Shown one piece after another: positions 16,244 to 25,260 of a stretch of DNA of 64,000 bases; positions within the stretch are counted from its first letter, which is position 1, and each line of letters starts with the position of its first letter. The translations under genes and the position numbers were made by a program. Source of the stretch: Shimia marina (GTDB lineage Bacteria; Pseudomonadota; Alphaproteobacteria; Rhodobacterales; Rhodobacteraceae); NCBI RefSeq assembly GCF_001458175.1, contig NZ_CYPW01000024.1, positions 1 through 64,000 on the forward strand, given 5' to 3'. The notes beneath the pieces were generated by a model. The model was not told the origin of the DNA. It saw nothing but the letters and a program-made list of their open reading frames with translations, and did no database searches.

Positions 16244-16996
16244 TTAGCTGAAGGCTTTGACGATGGCGGGCATCGAGAGGCGTTCTTCCAAAGCTTCGAT
16301 ACTCGCGGTTAAGAAGTGATCCCAGTTGTCGCGAATAGACAAAGCGCCGAGATTCAGCTCCGCGCGTACAGCGCGCTCTGCTTGTTGGGTCTCTGGACCG
16401 TATGTTCCGTCACATTCCAGTTCTTGGTCGAAGAGATAGCGCAGAGCATTTTGCAAAAACAAAGTACGGCTCTTGGAGTGTTTGCGAAATCCTATGGGAT
16501 CACCGTTGTCAAAATGGATATGATCCTCAAATCTTTGATCGTAGCCATAGGTCAAAACGGTGCCAAAGGCGCGCCGTAGGTGGGCTTCGATGATCAGATA
16601 TTCAAATCGCCGGGTGTTAAAGCTGTTTGCAACCCAAGTCTGACCGTCAGAAAAAACGAGGCCGTCCAAATCAAAGGCGCGCTTTCTTTCATGATAGCCA
16701 ACGCCGCCACCTGAACGGGAGATGCCACCTGTGAGGATGGATGTCACCTCACCAACGCCCGCCGCAGCGAGGCTCAGGAACATCTCCTGAAATGCGCGGT
16801 CTGCCGCGACTGCAAATTTTGCATCGACATAAGGGCGTAGCGGGTACCCGGTGTGTCCATAATTGGAGTCAGGTTCGCGATCATATAGGATCGGAACACC
16901 TGCCAGAGCTTTGATGCGCTGAATTGGCATTTGGTCTTGTTTCCCGAAGAGGTTGCCTGGCGGATAAGCGTCAGGAGTAGGGTTCGAGGTCTCCAT
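16244..16996 (-). CDS. Extensin-like/M15-type peptidase candidate with C-terminal PG-binding-like segment
   Basis: A 250-aa protein. Residues 100-125 contain SRSGGGVGYHERKRAFDLDG, in which a histidine and an aspartate are spaced as in extensin-like C and M15 D,D-peptidases; EDHIHFDNGD near 170 supplies a further histidine pair. Residues 195-220 (ELECDGTYGPETQQAERAV) resemble a peptidoglycan-binding repeat. It therefore could cleave or bind cell-wall peptides, but no signal peptide is visible. The start at 16996 overlaps the small ORF upstream by 26 bases and has a weak ribosome site; MPIQRI at 16930 is an alternative. The family assignment is by motif only. Confidence 0.6.
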   Translation of the reverse strand: METSNPTPDAYPPGNLFGKQDQMPIQRIKALAGVPILYDREPDSNYGHTGYPLRPYVDAKFAVAADRAFQEMFLSLAAAGVGEVTSILTGGISRSGGGVGYHERKRAFDLDGLVFSDGQTWVANSFNTRRFEYLIIEAHLRRAFGTVLTYGYDQRFEDHIHFDNGDPIGFRKHSKSRTLFLQNALRYLFDQELECDGTYGPETQQAERAVRAELNLGALSIRDNWDHFLTASIEALEERLSMPAIVKAFS

Positions 16997-17153
16997 CCAT
17001 GGAGAGCCTGAGTGGGGTGTCTATCGGCATGTAGTGCCCCTGCATAAGCCCGCATGCTGCGGATGGTGCAAAAGAGGCAGAGCTCAATAAACGCAAGATT
17101 GGTGCGGCACTTCCCCGCCCGCCTTTGCGATACTTCGGGAGAGGCCAGAGCAT
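16971..17153 (-). CDS. Small ORF upstream of extensin-like gene (60 aa)
   Basis: Unrecognised. The ATG at 17153 has GAGGA seven bases upstream. An extended reading to a TTG at 17273 would run into a transcription terminator and is rejected. The peptide begins MLWPLPKYRKGG and contains SAACG near residue 34, which looks like a lipobox, although the stretch before it is only weakly hydrophobic. It overlaps the next gene by 26 bases, suggesting coupled translation. Coding status is uncertain. Confidence 0.4.
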   Translation of the reverse strand: MLWPLPKYRKGGRGSAAPILRLLSSASFAPSAACGLMQGHYMPIDTPLRLSMDGDLEPYS

Positions 17154-17270
17154 ATCGATTTCCTCAATTGTGAGTCGCTTCTGCAACTTCGGTTCTTGAG
17201 TCAAATTAGAGATAGGTCGTGATGGCAGCGTGATTTTCCGCAAGAAAAAGCGCAGCATGTGTGGGGTGCA

Positions 17271-17302
17271 CAAAAAAACGCCCGCTGTTAGGGAAGCGGG
17301 CG
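17271..17302 (-). terminator. Intrinsic terminator after the subtilase gene
   Basis: On the minus strand CGCCCGCT-N8-AGCGGGCG forms a perfect eight-base stem followed directly by seven T. It lies about 30 bases past the subtilase stop, so it ends the PAP2/subtilase transcript and separates it from the extensin-like gene downstream. Confidence 0.9.
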
Positions 17303-17332
17303 CAGGTACAGGGATTGATTGAAGGGGTTGCT

Positions 17333-19432
17333 TTACCGAGGCACTTTCGTGGCGCGCCCTTCTGGCACTACCCGCCCGGAGCCAATTTTTCTATCCACAA
17401 CAGGGCATTTGAACCACCCGTCCTCAGCACGTTGACGCGTTGCTATGTTGGAGAGGAACCGATCAATCGAGATCGTTCCATACGGATCATGCTCCTTGTC
17501 CAGCCAAGCCTGCAAGATCACGCGTGTGGCCTGCGCGCTGGCGAAGCTGGTGCCTTGCATGGCAACGATTGACCCATCGCTTGCACCGTCGGCGAGAATG
17601 CCTAGATGGGCATACCCATCATCTGTTGGGAAGGCTGCGGTGGGTTGCGCGCGGCGATTTGCATTTGTCACCACACGTGGTCCAGTACTCGAGTAGGGCG
17701 CAGGACGACCGTCATTTGCGCGATATCCGGCAATGGTTGCGACAGCTTTGTTAGCCGAATAGCTATTCAGGCTGCCATGACGGCTTACCATATCTGCGGT
17801 GTCCAGATCCTTTGCTGGATCTGCGGACTGTGCCATTGTTCGGAACCCATAGCTGTAGGTGTCGCGGATCCGCCCATCGTCATTATAGGCTATGTATGTC
17901 GGATCAATGAGATAGGAGCTTCGTGGTTCGCTGGCACCCGGATGAGCGGCCTGATCCGTCTGGATCAGCAAGGATACAGTCACGGGGACACTTGTGGGGT
18001 TCTTGAGGTAAATGCGCCAGCGCCCGCTTGGTGGAGAGCTCCAAGTGTCGCTGCGGTAGCGATCTGGCGCAAGGCAGACCAGATACCGGAAACGCGTCAT
18101 TGAACTGTCCGCAGTGTCGACACGTGCGCAGAAAATCTGCCCAAGGGGTTTGGCGGCGTTAGGCCCGCCTGCAAGCGTCTTGATTTGTGCGTCCATGCCC
18201 GCGGATGTACCTGATTGGGGCTGTCCTGGAGGGACAAGTTCAATTTCCAAGGGCGCGGTTGCTTGCGGCGCCGCGCTGGGCTGTTCGTTCCAGATCTCCA
18301 GAAAGTTGGAGGTGTCGTCATTTGGGGGGACCATCCAATCCAGATGCTTTTCTTCCCCCGGCTGAAGTATGACATGCGCGGCCGCGCGCTCAAGGTTTGA
18401 GTTTCCAGCTGCCAAGATTGCGTGAAAAGGCTCCGTACTGACCGCAGCATCCAGCGGCGGCACGTGATCCTGATCCAAGAGCTCGGCAACAAAGGGTTCT
18501 GCCGCATCTTTGGCACCCGCATGTTTCCCAATGGAAATATTGGTGACCAGAGGCAAAGGTTTGGACAATCCGGATTTCGCAGCAATGCGGGCATTCATTT
18601 CCAAAATCCAGCGCAACGCATAGATAAGGTAGAAATCCAGAAAAGTGCCACCTTCACCGAAGGCAAACTCTGGTGGCAGCGTCACCAAAAGGAAGCGCGT
18701 ACGCTTGCTGAAGGTGCTTTGTAGTGGATCTTTGGCGTCTGCGCCGCCCACAAGGCCCATGACATGAGCGCCATGTGTTGCCCGCGTTGCCAAGCCTCGC
18801 TCGCCTTCTGGCAAATGAAAGTTCACCAGACCAGTGGCGCGGTTGAAGCCGTCTTGATCCAAGGGGCGGGAGAGATCTTGATCAACGCTAAATGCTTGGA
18901 GGGTGGCATTGATGTCAGCTTCCATCAATTGAGCGCCAAAAGGCAAGAAGGGTTGTTTTGGCGTGCCTGTGGTATCTGTTGGTACGGGGGCGCCTTGAAG
19001 CCAATGCCCTAAGACCCGTGTCTGGCCGTTTTCAAGTCGGAAGCGGCTGTGCCCCATTGGGAGCCCAATATCGATGATACCTGCGAGAAGCGTGTCTGCA
19101 GGAACCGTTGGGCACTCAAAATCCTTCGCAGGTGGCAACCAAGTGGATTTGTCGCTGCGATTATTCCACCATTTTGCAAACTTCTGGTTGGTCAGGTACG
19201 CCGGGGCGCGGATTACGAAAGGCGTAGATGGGCCGGCGGTCGTTTCTTCGGGGGCTGCAAGCGTGGTTTCAGCATGATCTAAAGTGTGAAACTGGTTCAC
19301 AGCGCGCGGGACAACCTGTCTCACAAATTTCGGTTTGGGGCCAAGGCGGCCTTTATGGACCTTACGAAACCACGCCACATAGGGCGTTTCAGCCCCTTGT
19401 GGATGATCTCTCCAATTATTCCAGCTGTACAT
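17333..19432 (-). CDS. S8-family (subtilisin-like) serine protease
   Basis: About 699 aa. The catalytic triad of subtilases is visible: aspartate in AGIIDIGLPMG near residue 121, histidine in THGAHVMGLVGG near 220, the oxyanion asparagine in ILAAGNSN near 350, and serine in MQGTSFASAQ near 629. A long insert (residues 350-600) separates the last two. No signal peptide or propeptide is evident. The ATG at 19432 is best placed: GGAGG lies seven bases upstream, inside the end of the PAP2 gene, with which it overlaps slightly. It is translationally coupled to the GGGI-repeat protein, implying a joint function; maturation protease or effector are both possible. Confidence 0.85.
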   Translation of the reverse strand: MYSWNNWRDHPQGAETPYVAWFRKVHKGRLGPKPKFVRQVVPRAVNQFHTLDHAETTLAAPEETTAGPSTPFVIRAPAYLTNQKFAKWWNNRSDKSTWLPPAKDFECPTVPADTLLAGIIDIGLPMGHSRFRLENGQTRVLGHWLQGAPVPTDTTGTPKQPFLPFGAQLMEADINATLQAFSVDQDLSRPLDQDGFNRATGLVNFHLPEGERGLATRATHGAHVMGLVGGADAKDPLQSTFSKRTRFLLVTLPPEFAFGEGGTFLDFYLIYALRWILEMNARIAAKSGLSKPLPLVTNISIGKHAGAKDAAEPFVAELLDQDHVPPLDAAVSTEPFHAILAAGNSNLERAAAHVILQPGEEKHLDWMVPPNDDTSNFLEIWNEQPSAAPQATAPLEIELVPPGQPQSGTSAGMDAQIKTLAGGPNAAKPLGQIFCARVDTADSSMTRFRYLVCLAPDRYRSDTWSSPPSGRWRIYLKNPTSVPVTVSLLIQTDQAAHPGASEPRSSYLIDPTYIAYNDDGRIRDTYSYGFRTMAQSADPAKDLDTADMVSRHGSLNSYSANKAVATIAGYRANDGRPAPYSSTGPRVVTNANRRAQPTAAFPTDDGYAHLGILADGASDGSIVAMQGTSFASAQATRVILQAWLDKEHDPYGTISIDRFLSNIATRQRAEDGWFKCPVVDRKIGSGRVVPEGRATKVPR

Positions 19433-19434
19433 GA

Positions 19435-20607
19435 TCATACCTCCGGATCGGTGCCGTTTTGTGGGAAGGCGGAGTTTTCGTTCCACGCTTTTGTGGCTTT
19501 TCTCCACTGCTGTGCGAGGAAGGATGGTGGTGCGGCGAATGCCGTGCCGTCCGCCCCCACGATGGCGCGTTTGAGCGTATCCGTTGTGCAGTCTTCATTG
19601 GTGATCACAGTGCCGTCTGGATCCAGTTTCACAAAACTGTCCGAGCGGAAGTTGAACGCCTTTGGTGCAGTTTCTGTGGCGTAGGCGGCAATCGCTTCGC
19701 CGATGCTGCACCCCAAAGTCGCACCAGCCAAGGAATCTACTGGATAGTGTACACCAGCAACGGTGCGATTAACCGCGATGCGGTGGGCGAGTTGAAAGAC
19801 TTGTTTGCCTTCGGCGATGCCTTGCTGCGCGCTCTGTCCGAACTCTAGGCGGTTAAGAACCGTTGCGATGGCAAAGGCCTCAGTCGCGTGACCGGAAGGA
19901 TAAGCACTGTGGTCTGGCGTATCGATCACCGGTTGGACCTTGTCTGAAAATAGTGCGGGGCGGGGGGATTGCAGCAGGTGTTTGACCTGCATTTCCACCA
20001 TGATGCACAGGCTTTGTGTCAGTGCAACCAGCTCTGCGGATCCTGCGAACGTTGGCAATCCAAGTGGGCGTACAGCCATGAACGCAGTTGTGATATCATC
20101 CGCTTGCAGCAAAATTTCCGTCAGGCGGTCCGCGCGCAAATCTGCATAGGCTCTGAGCCAGGTCATTTGTGCGCCAAACTCGGCCACAGTCGGTTTTGTC
20201 ATTGTGCAAATCGTGTTGTTGGGGTGACCTACGCTCACTTTTCCGCTGACATCTATTGATACCGGGAAAAGGGGCATCAGTGCGCCCAGCATGACGGTCA
20301 GGCGTCGTTGCACGCTCAGGTAATCCAGTTTCGCAGCATCAGGTTTCCAATGTGCACCGACATTCAGATTGCCTTCTGGTGGGGCCCAGTAGTTGGCCAG
20401 CGCGTCATGCGTGCTGATGCGAGCAGCGGCCACTGCGCCCGGGCTCCCCCCGATACCACCACCGATGCCACCACCAATACCGCCGCCGATGCCACCCCCG
20501 ATACCGCCGCCGATGCCACCACCAATACCGCCGCCGATGCCGCCACCAATACCACCGCCGATACCGCCACCAATACCACCGCCAAGAAGATTGCCACCAT
20601 TGCTCAT
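19435..20607 (-). CDS. PAP2/vanadium-haloperoxidase-fold protein with N-terminal GGGI repeats
   Basis: A 390-aa protein. After MSNGGNLL come 11 perfect GGGI tetrapeptides (residues 9-52), an unusual glycine-zipper-like tail. The rest has the three acid-phosphatase/haloperoxidase motifs: KHLLQSPRP (209-216), PSGH (237-240) and R281-x5-H287-x3-D291. Soluble PAP2 relatives include vanadium haloperoxidases and class A acid phosphatases; no transmembrane helices or signal peptide are visible in the catalytic part. It is first in an operon with the subtilase and divergent from a SARP-like regulator. Start ATG has AGGGG nine bases upstream. Whether it is a phosphatase or a haloperoxidase cannot be decided here. 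Confidence 0.8.
   Translation of the reverse strand: MSNGGNLLGGGIGGGIGGGIGGGIGGGIGGGIGGGIGGGIGGGIGGGIGGGIGGSPGAVAAARISTHDALANYWAPPEGNLNVGAHWKPDAAKLDYLSVQRRLTVMLGALMPLFPVSIDVSGKVSVGHPNNTICTMTKPTVAEFGAQMTWLRAYADLRADRLTEILLQADDITTAFMAVRPLGLPTFAGSAELVALTQSLCIMVEMQVKHLLQSPRPALFSDKVQPVIDTPDHSAYPSGHATEAFAIATVLNRLEFGQSAQQGIAEGKQVFQLAHRIAVNRTVAGVHYPVDSLAGATLGCSIGEAIAAYATETAPKAFNFRSDSFVKLDPDGTVITNEDCTTDTLKRAIVGADGTAFAAPPSFLAQQWRKATKAWNENSAFPQNGTDPEV
20452..20583 (-). repeat. 12-bp tandem repeat encoding (GGGI)11
   Basis: Eleven contiguous 12-base units within the 5' end of the PAP2 gene. Third positions vary between units, and a 24-base higher-order unit recurs, with alternating ATT and ATC isoleucine codons. 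Amino acid identity is perfect despite the silent differences, which suggests selection on the protein repeat rather than a very recent expansion. Confidence 0.9.
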
Positions 20608-20776
20608 TGAAGTGCCCCTTTAAAAATCGTTTAAAATCCTGACCTCACCATCAAGATGGAACCCTCCCTCCGTCAATTCTTAATTGTGTGGTTCACGCTG
20701 CGCTCACAAATGGCATTCCAACGTTCATGGGTTTCGCGTAAGGTTTTCCGGCATCTCTGAAGTGGGTTTTGATTGG

Positions 20777-22393
20777 GTGAAACAGACGTTGGAATATACT
20801 GGCACGCTAACCCTGCAGTTGACGGGACCTTTCTCTGTTACCGACGAGAGTGGCGTGGATTTTACCCCTCGTAGTCGGAAAGCACAGGCGTTGTTGGCAC
20901 TCATTGCCACCTCCACGAAGCTCAGACGTAGCCGTACGTGGCTTCAGGACAAGCTCTGGAGCCAAAATGATGCGGCGCAAGGCAGTGCAAACCTGCGCCA
21001 AACTCTGACGACGTTGCGCAAAACACTGGGGCCCTATGCTCATGTTTTAGAAGCGACACGTTTGGATGTCGCTTTGAGCCCTACGGCCGTTGAAATTGCT
21101 TGGAACAGCGCAGAAAATGACGTGCAGGGGGAATTTCTGGAAGGTCTCGATGTTTCTGACCCTGAGTTTGAAACTTGGCTTCGGGTCATGCGTGGCAAAG
21201 ATAAAGTTGTCGAGCCGGTAAGATCCGTTGCCGCACCGAGCGGCACTCGATGGAAGGTTGTGTTGCAGCATGAGGGTGGCGGGGAACACGCCGCTTTGGT
21301 GCAAAGCTGTGTTGATATGGTTGCACGCGTACTGCGCGAGCAAGGTGAACTGGAAATTACGGAAGATCCCCGAGATGTCGGTGAGGACCGCTTGGTCAGT
21401 GTTTATGTCAACATGGTGCCGGGGCCAAAGGGGGTATCGTCGTTACGCCTTGTCGCGCAAGATTTACAACTCAACAGGCAGATTTGGGCCCAGACATGGT
21501 CTGGCAGCATCACAAACCCCTACGAGTTGCAGGATCTGGACCTTCTGGGCATGATTTTCCAGCTGCAATCTGAACTCAGCCGTTACATGGCGCAATCACG
21601 CAATTTGTTGGAGGGAGATGGCGCGTCCCCGCTCGTTTTGGGTGCTGCGATCCCGCGCATTTTTTCTTTTCAGCCTGAGGAATTGGATCAGGCTGCGTTG
21701 ATGTTGTCGGATGCGATGGACAGTCGCAATGCAGCTCAATTTCTTGGCTGGCAGGCGCAGATTGCGGTTATCAATCTGATCGAACAATTCACGGATGCGC
21801 CTGAGGCCTGCGTCGAGCAGGGCAAGATGCTGGCGGCTAAGGCCATCGAGATGGACCCTATGAACTCAGTGGTGTTGTCCACTGCGGCAAACGCACAGGT
21901 GTTGCTTGACCGTGGGGATGCGTCTGCTGGTGGGGATTTGGCCAAATTGGCGGTGCAGGTTAATCCAGCCAATCCCTTGGCTTGGTGGGCGTATGCAAAT
22001 GTGGCGATCTATGCGGGTAAGACCGATGAAGCCCTTAAAAGTGCGCGGGTGGCTTCCAGGCTTGCTGCGCGCACCCCTCTGCAATTTTGGTGTGATTTTC
22101 AATTGGGATTGGCTGCCTTTAAGGCTGGTGATTTTAATGCCGCGCGCCGCGCGCTTGAAACTTCCGCAAGTCTGGCTCCGCAGTTTCGCCCGCCGCGCCG
22201 TTATTTACTGGCAATCTATGCCAATGAAAAAGAATTCGACAAGGCAGCACGTGTGCTTGTGCAGTTAAAAAAGCTGGAGCCGGGGTTCTCGTTGGATCAC
22301 TTTGTCAATGATCCCAACTATCCCATTAGTCTTGTGCGGAAGCGAAACATGCTGTCCTGGAACCAGTTCCAACACCTTAGTACTATTGGTTAG
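20777..22393 (+). CDS. SARP-like regulator with C-terminal TPR region
   Basis: About 538 aa. An N-terminal OmpR/SARP-type winged helix (LTLQLTGPFSV, then SRKAQALLALIATS and LQDKLWSQNDAAQGSANLRQTLTTLRKTLG) precedes a middle domain and a C-terminal tetratricopeptide-like stretch from about residue 380 (PANPLAWWAYANVAIYAGK, then FNAARRALETSASLAPQF). The start is uncertain: GTG at 20777 or 20762 are preferred over a TTG at 20684, because the upstream residues look non-coding. It is divergent from the PAP2/subtilase operon with about 170 bases between, so it is the likely regulator of that operon. Confidence 0.75.
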   Translation: MKQTLEYTGTLTLQLTGPFSVTDESGVDFTPRSRKAQALLALIATSTKLRRSRTWLQDKLWSQNDAAQGSANLRQTLTTLRKTLGPYAHVLEATRLDVALSPTAVEIAWNSAENDVQGEFLEGLDVSDPEFETWLRVMRGKDKVVEPVRSVAAPSGTRWKVVLQHEGGGEHAALVQSCVDMVARVLREQGELEITEDPRDVGEDRLVSVYVNMVPGPKGVSSLRLVAQDLQLNRQIWAQTWSGSITNPYELQDLDLLGMIFQLQSELSRYMAQSRNLLEGDGASPLVLGAAIPRIFSFQPEELDQAALMLSDAMDSRNAAQFLGWQAQIAVINLIEQFTDAPEACVEQGKMLAAKAIEMDPMNSVVLSTAANAQVLLDRGDASAGGDLAKLAVQVNPANPLAWWAYANVAIYAGKTDEALKSARVASRLAARTPLQFWCDFQLGLAAFKAGDFNAARRALETSASLAPQFRPPRRYLLAIYANEKEFDKAARVLVQLKKLEPGFSLDHFVNDPNYPISLVRKRNMLSWNQFQHLSTIG

Positions 22394-22504
22394 GATCAGG
22401 TTCTGTTTTCGACATCTCCTCTCTTGAACTTGGTTTGATCAATTTGCATTTTCGCGCGGTTGCGGCCATGTACGATGGCGCGCCGCCCAATAGCTGAGGA
22501 GCCA

Positions 22505-23746
22505 ATGACGTCCATTCCCAACTCCCATTTGTCTTTGGATCCGCACGGCGCAGAGTTCGCCCGAGATCCTTATGCGATCTATGAAGCCATGCGCGCTTTG
22601 CGTGAGCCATTTTACTATGATGACATCGAGACTTGGATGTTGACGCGCATGGCGGATGTCGAAGCGGTGGCTCTGAATAAGACGATGCTGCGCAACAACG
22701 AGGAGTATATTTCTGAGCAGGCGCGTTTGGCGCAGCAGAAAGCGCTGAATTTTCACGATATGCCTCATCACGAACGCTTCGTGCAGATCAACCTTTTGGA
22801 AAGTGAAGGCGACACCCACGCCCGCTTGCGCAAGGTTGTTTTCCGGGAGTTCACGCCAGCAATGATTTCCCGGCAGAGAGCGGCCATTCAGGCCTATGTG
22901 GATCACTTGCTGGATCAGCTCTCAGATCACGAGGAAATTGATTTTGTCGGAGATTTTGCAGCGCATGTGCCAGGGCATATTATTGGCCGCGTGCTCGGGG
23001 TTCCTGATGAAGATTGCGATCAGTTGCGCCATTGGTCTGAAGAGGTTGTGCGCTTCTTTGATCCGGGACGGGATGATGCGGACAAAGCGCGGGCGGAGCA
23101 GGCGACCAAAGAGTTTTACGAATATCTGCTGACGCTTTTGACAGAACGGGAGAAAAAACCGCAGGAAGATCTGCTTTCACGCCTTGTAGAGCAACGCAAT
23201 GCGGGCAATCTCAGTCAAGATGAGTTGATTTCAACGGCAATGTTGATCCTTATGGCCGGGCATGGTTCGACCATTGATGTATTGGGCAGCGGCATGCATG
23301 CTCTCTTGCGTTTCCCTGATCAGCATGTGCGTCTGTGCGAGGATCCAAGCCTCATGAAGACAGCCGTGCAGGAGATGTTCCGCTTTGAATCCCCGCTGCC
23401 CTTTTTCCACCGCTTTGCGACGGAAGAAACGGAAGTTGGGGGGAAGACTTTCCCAGCAGGTACGCGCTTTGGTTTGCTCTATGGCGCGGCAAACCGTGAT
23501 CCGGAACGCTTTGAAAATGCAGATCAGTTTGATGTGGGGCGGGTGCCCAACAGGCATATGGCCTTTGGAGGCGGTGCCCATTTTTGCCTTGGCAACCATC
23601 TCGCACGTCTCGACATGGATGTGATTTTCACAACTCTGAATACGCGGTTTTCTCAGATTGCTCTGGCAGACCCATCACCTGAATACAAACGCGGCCTGTC
23701 CGTGCGCGGGCCGAAGGCTCTGCGTGTGGGCTGGACCCGTGCCTGA
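22505..23746 (+). CDS. Cytochrome P450
   Basis: A soluble bacterial P450 of about 413 aa. The heme loop FGGGAHFCLG has its cysteine near residue 361, and the ExxR pair is EMFR near residue 289. The I-helix reads AGHGST near 250, so the usual acidic residue of the acid-alcohol pair is glycine and the following threonine is serine. The ATG at 22505 has GAGGAG just upstream; a start 45 bases earlier is less likely. A [2Fe-2S] ferredoxin gene follows by 15 bases and is its probable electron donor; no ferredoxin reductase is adjacent. The substrate is unknown. Confidence 0.92.
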   Translation: MTSIPNSHLSLDPHGAEFARDPYAIYEAMRALREPFYYDDIETWMLTRMADVEAVALNKTMLRNNEEYISEQARLAQQKALNFHDMPHHERFVQINLLESEGDTHARLRKVVFREFTPAMISRQRAAIQAYVDHLLDQLSDHEEIDFVGDFAAHVPGHIIGRVLGVPDEDCDQLRHWSEEVVRFFDPGRDDADKARAEQATKEFYEYLLTLLTEREKKPQEDLLSRLVEQRNAGNLSQDELISTAMLILMAGHGSTIDVLGSGMHALLRFPDQHVRLCEDPSLMKTAVQEMFRFESPLPFFHRFATEETEVGGKTFPAGTRFGLLYGAANRDPERFENADQFDVGRVPNRHMAFGGGAHFCLGNHLARLDMDVIFTTLNTRFSQIALADPSPEYKRGLSVRGPKALRVGWTRA

Positions 23747-23761
23747 GGAGGGCAATACCCA

Positions 23762-24082
23762 ATGGTTAAAGTGATTTTTATCGAGGCAAGTGGCAACCGT
23801 ATTGAGGCGGAAGGCTCGGTTGGTGATAGCGTGATGCAGGTGGCGGTTGCGGCTGGGGTTGAAGCGATTTCTGCGGATTGCGGTGGTGCCTGTGCGTGCG
23901 GCACTTGCCATTGCGTAATGAGCGAAGACTGGTTTGCCCGTTTGCCAGCACCTCAGAGCGATGAGGTGGATATGCTGGAATTTGTGATTGATCCCCAAAA
24001 AAACAGCCGTCTGAGCTGTCAGGTGACGCTTTCTGATGCGATGGAGGGGATCGAAATTCAGGTGCCTGCCAGTCAGATCTAA
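23762..24082 (+). CDS. Adrenodoxin-type [2Fe-2S] ferredoxin
   Basis: A 106-aa ferredoxin. Cluster ligands lie in DCGGACACGTCHC (residues 40-52) with the fourth cysteine in LSCQV near 86, the spacing of adrenodoxin/putidaredoxin-type proteins. It is co-transcribed with the P450, to which it should pass electrons in the cytoplasm. Length and motif spacing are normal. Confidence 0.93.
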   Translation: MVKVIFIEASGNRIEAEGSVGDSVMQVAVAAGVEAISADCGGACACGTCHCVMSEDWFARLPAPQSDEVDMLEFVIDPQKNSRLSCQVTLSDAMEGIEIQVPASQI

Positions 24083-24098
24083 GCAGCACTTGGCGTAG

Positions 24099-24118
24099 CG
24101 GCCCCTTTCAAGGGGCCG
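24099..24118. terminator. Bidirectional hairpin between ferredoxin and moaA
   Basis: CGGCCCCTT and AAGGGGCCG form a perfect inverted repeat in the 48-base gap between convergent genes. There is no T run, so efficiency is uncertain. Confidence 0.6.
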
Positions 24119-24130
24119 AAGCGCTTAACG

Positions 24131-25135
24131 TCATCCGCCTGTGTGGCTCATGTGGCGCGACATTTGGCCGTCAACTTTCTGACGGGAATAGTCAAAGTCA
24201 TGGCCTTTCGGTTTGAGCGCAATTGCGGCACGGATCGCCTCTTCCAGAGCCGCGTCGCTTTCGCTGCCTCTGAGAGGTGCGCGCAGATCGGCCATGTCTT
24301 CTTGCCCAAGACACATAAAGAGCTGCCCGGTACAGGTCAGGCGGACACGGTTGCAACTCTCACAGAAATTATGGGTCATGGGCGTGATAAAGCCGATTTT
24401 TTGCCCCGTCTCTTCCAGACGTACATAGCGCGCTGGGCCGCCAGTGCGCTCTTCCAGATCCGTGAGCGTATAGCGCTCAGCAAGCCGTGCGCGCAGATCT
24501 TCAAGGGACCAGTACTGATCCAGACGATCTTCGTTGCCAAGATCGCCCATGGGCATAACTTCGATCCAGGTCATGTCCATGTCCCGCTCCGCGCACCATT
24601 CGGCCATGGTGAATAGCTCGTCCTCGTTAAAGCCCTTGAGGGCAACAGCGTTGATTTTGATCCGTAGGCCGGCTTTTTGGGCCGCATCAATGCCGCGCAA
24701 TACCTGAGGCAGGCGGCCCCAGCGGGTGATGTCGGCAAATTTGTTTTCGTCGATTGTGTCCAGAGAGACATTCACACGGCGCACGCCACAATCGTATAGC
24801 TCATCTGCAAAGCGTTCGAGCTGGGACCCATTTGTGGTCAGCGTCAGCTCTTTGAGATCACCACTCTCCAAATGCCGGGTCATACCACGGAAGAAAGTCA
24901 TGATATCGCGGCGCACAAGCGGCTCACCGCCGGTAATCCGCAGCTTTTGCACGCCGAGACGCACAAATGTTGAACACATACGGTCGAGTTCTTCGAGCGT
25001 CAGCAGCTCTTTCTTGGGCAGAAATGTCATGTTCTCCGCCATGCAATAGACGCAGCGGAAATCACATCTGTCTGTGACGGACACACGCAGGTAGGAAACG
25101 GCGCGATGGAAGGGATCAATCAAAGGAGCGGTCAT
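24131..25135 (-). CDS. moaA: GTP 3',8-cyclase MoaA
   Basis: A 334-aa radical-SAM enzyme that converts GTP to 3',8-cyclo-GTP, the first step of molybdenum cofactor synthesis. The radical-SAM motif is CDFRCVYC near residue 24, and the second cluster site is in [18 protein letters not shown] near 260. The C-terminal double glycine needed for activity is present. It is convergent with the ferredoxin gene; no other moa genes are adjacent. Confidence 0.95.
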   Translation of the reverse strand: MTAPLIDPFHRAVSYLRVSVTDRCDFRCVYCMAENMTFLPKKELLTLEELDRMCSTFVRLGVQKLRITGGEPLVRRDIMTFFRGMTRHLESGDLKELTLTTNGSQLERFADELYDCGVRRVNVSLDTIDENKFADITRWGRLPQVLRGIDAAQKAGLRIKINAVALKGFNEDELFTMAEWCAERDMDMTWIEVMPMGDLGNEDRLDQYWSLEDLRARLAERYTLTDLEERTGGPARYVRLEETGQKIGFITPMTHNFCESCNRVRLTCTGQLFMCLGQEDMADLRAPLRGSESDAALEEAIRAAIALKPKGHDFDYSRQKVDGQMSRHMSHTGG

Positions 25136-25260
25136 AGCCCATAATTAGTGGGCACCACTGAACAGGACAAGGGCGGCTAAAGTTGTAGGGCGATAAGTTT
25201 GCTGTAGGGGCGAAAATAGGGACAAAATGTCCAGCCCATTGCGTATCATCGCCCTATTGA

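Noticed and set aside
16971-17273. Longer version of the small ORF upstream of the extensin-like gene
   Set aside because: The TTG start would fall inside an intrinsic terminator; the ATG at 17153 has a ribosome site.
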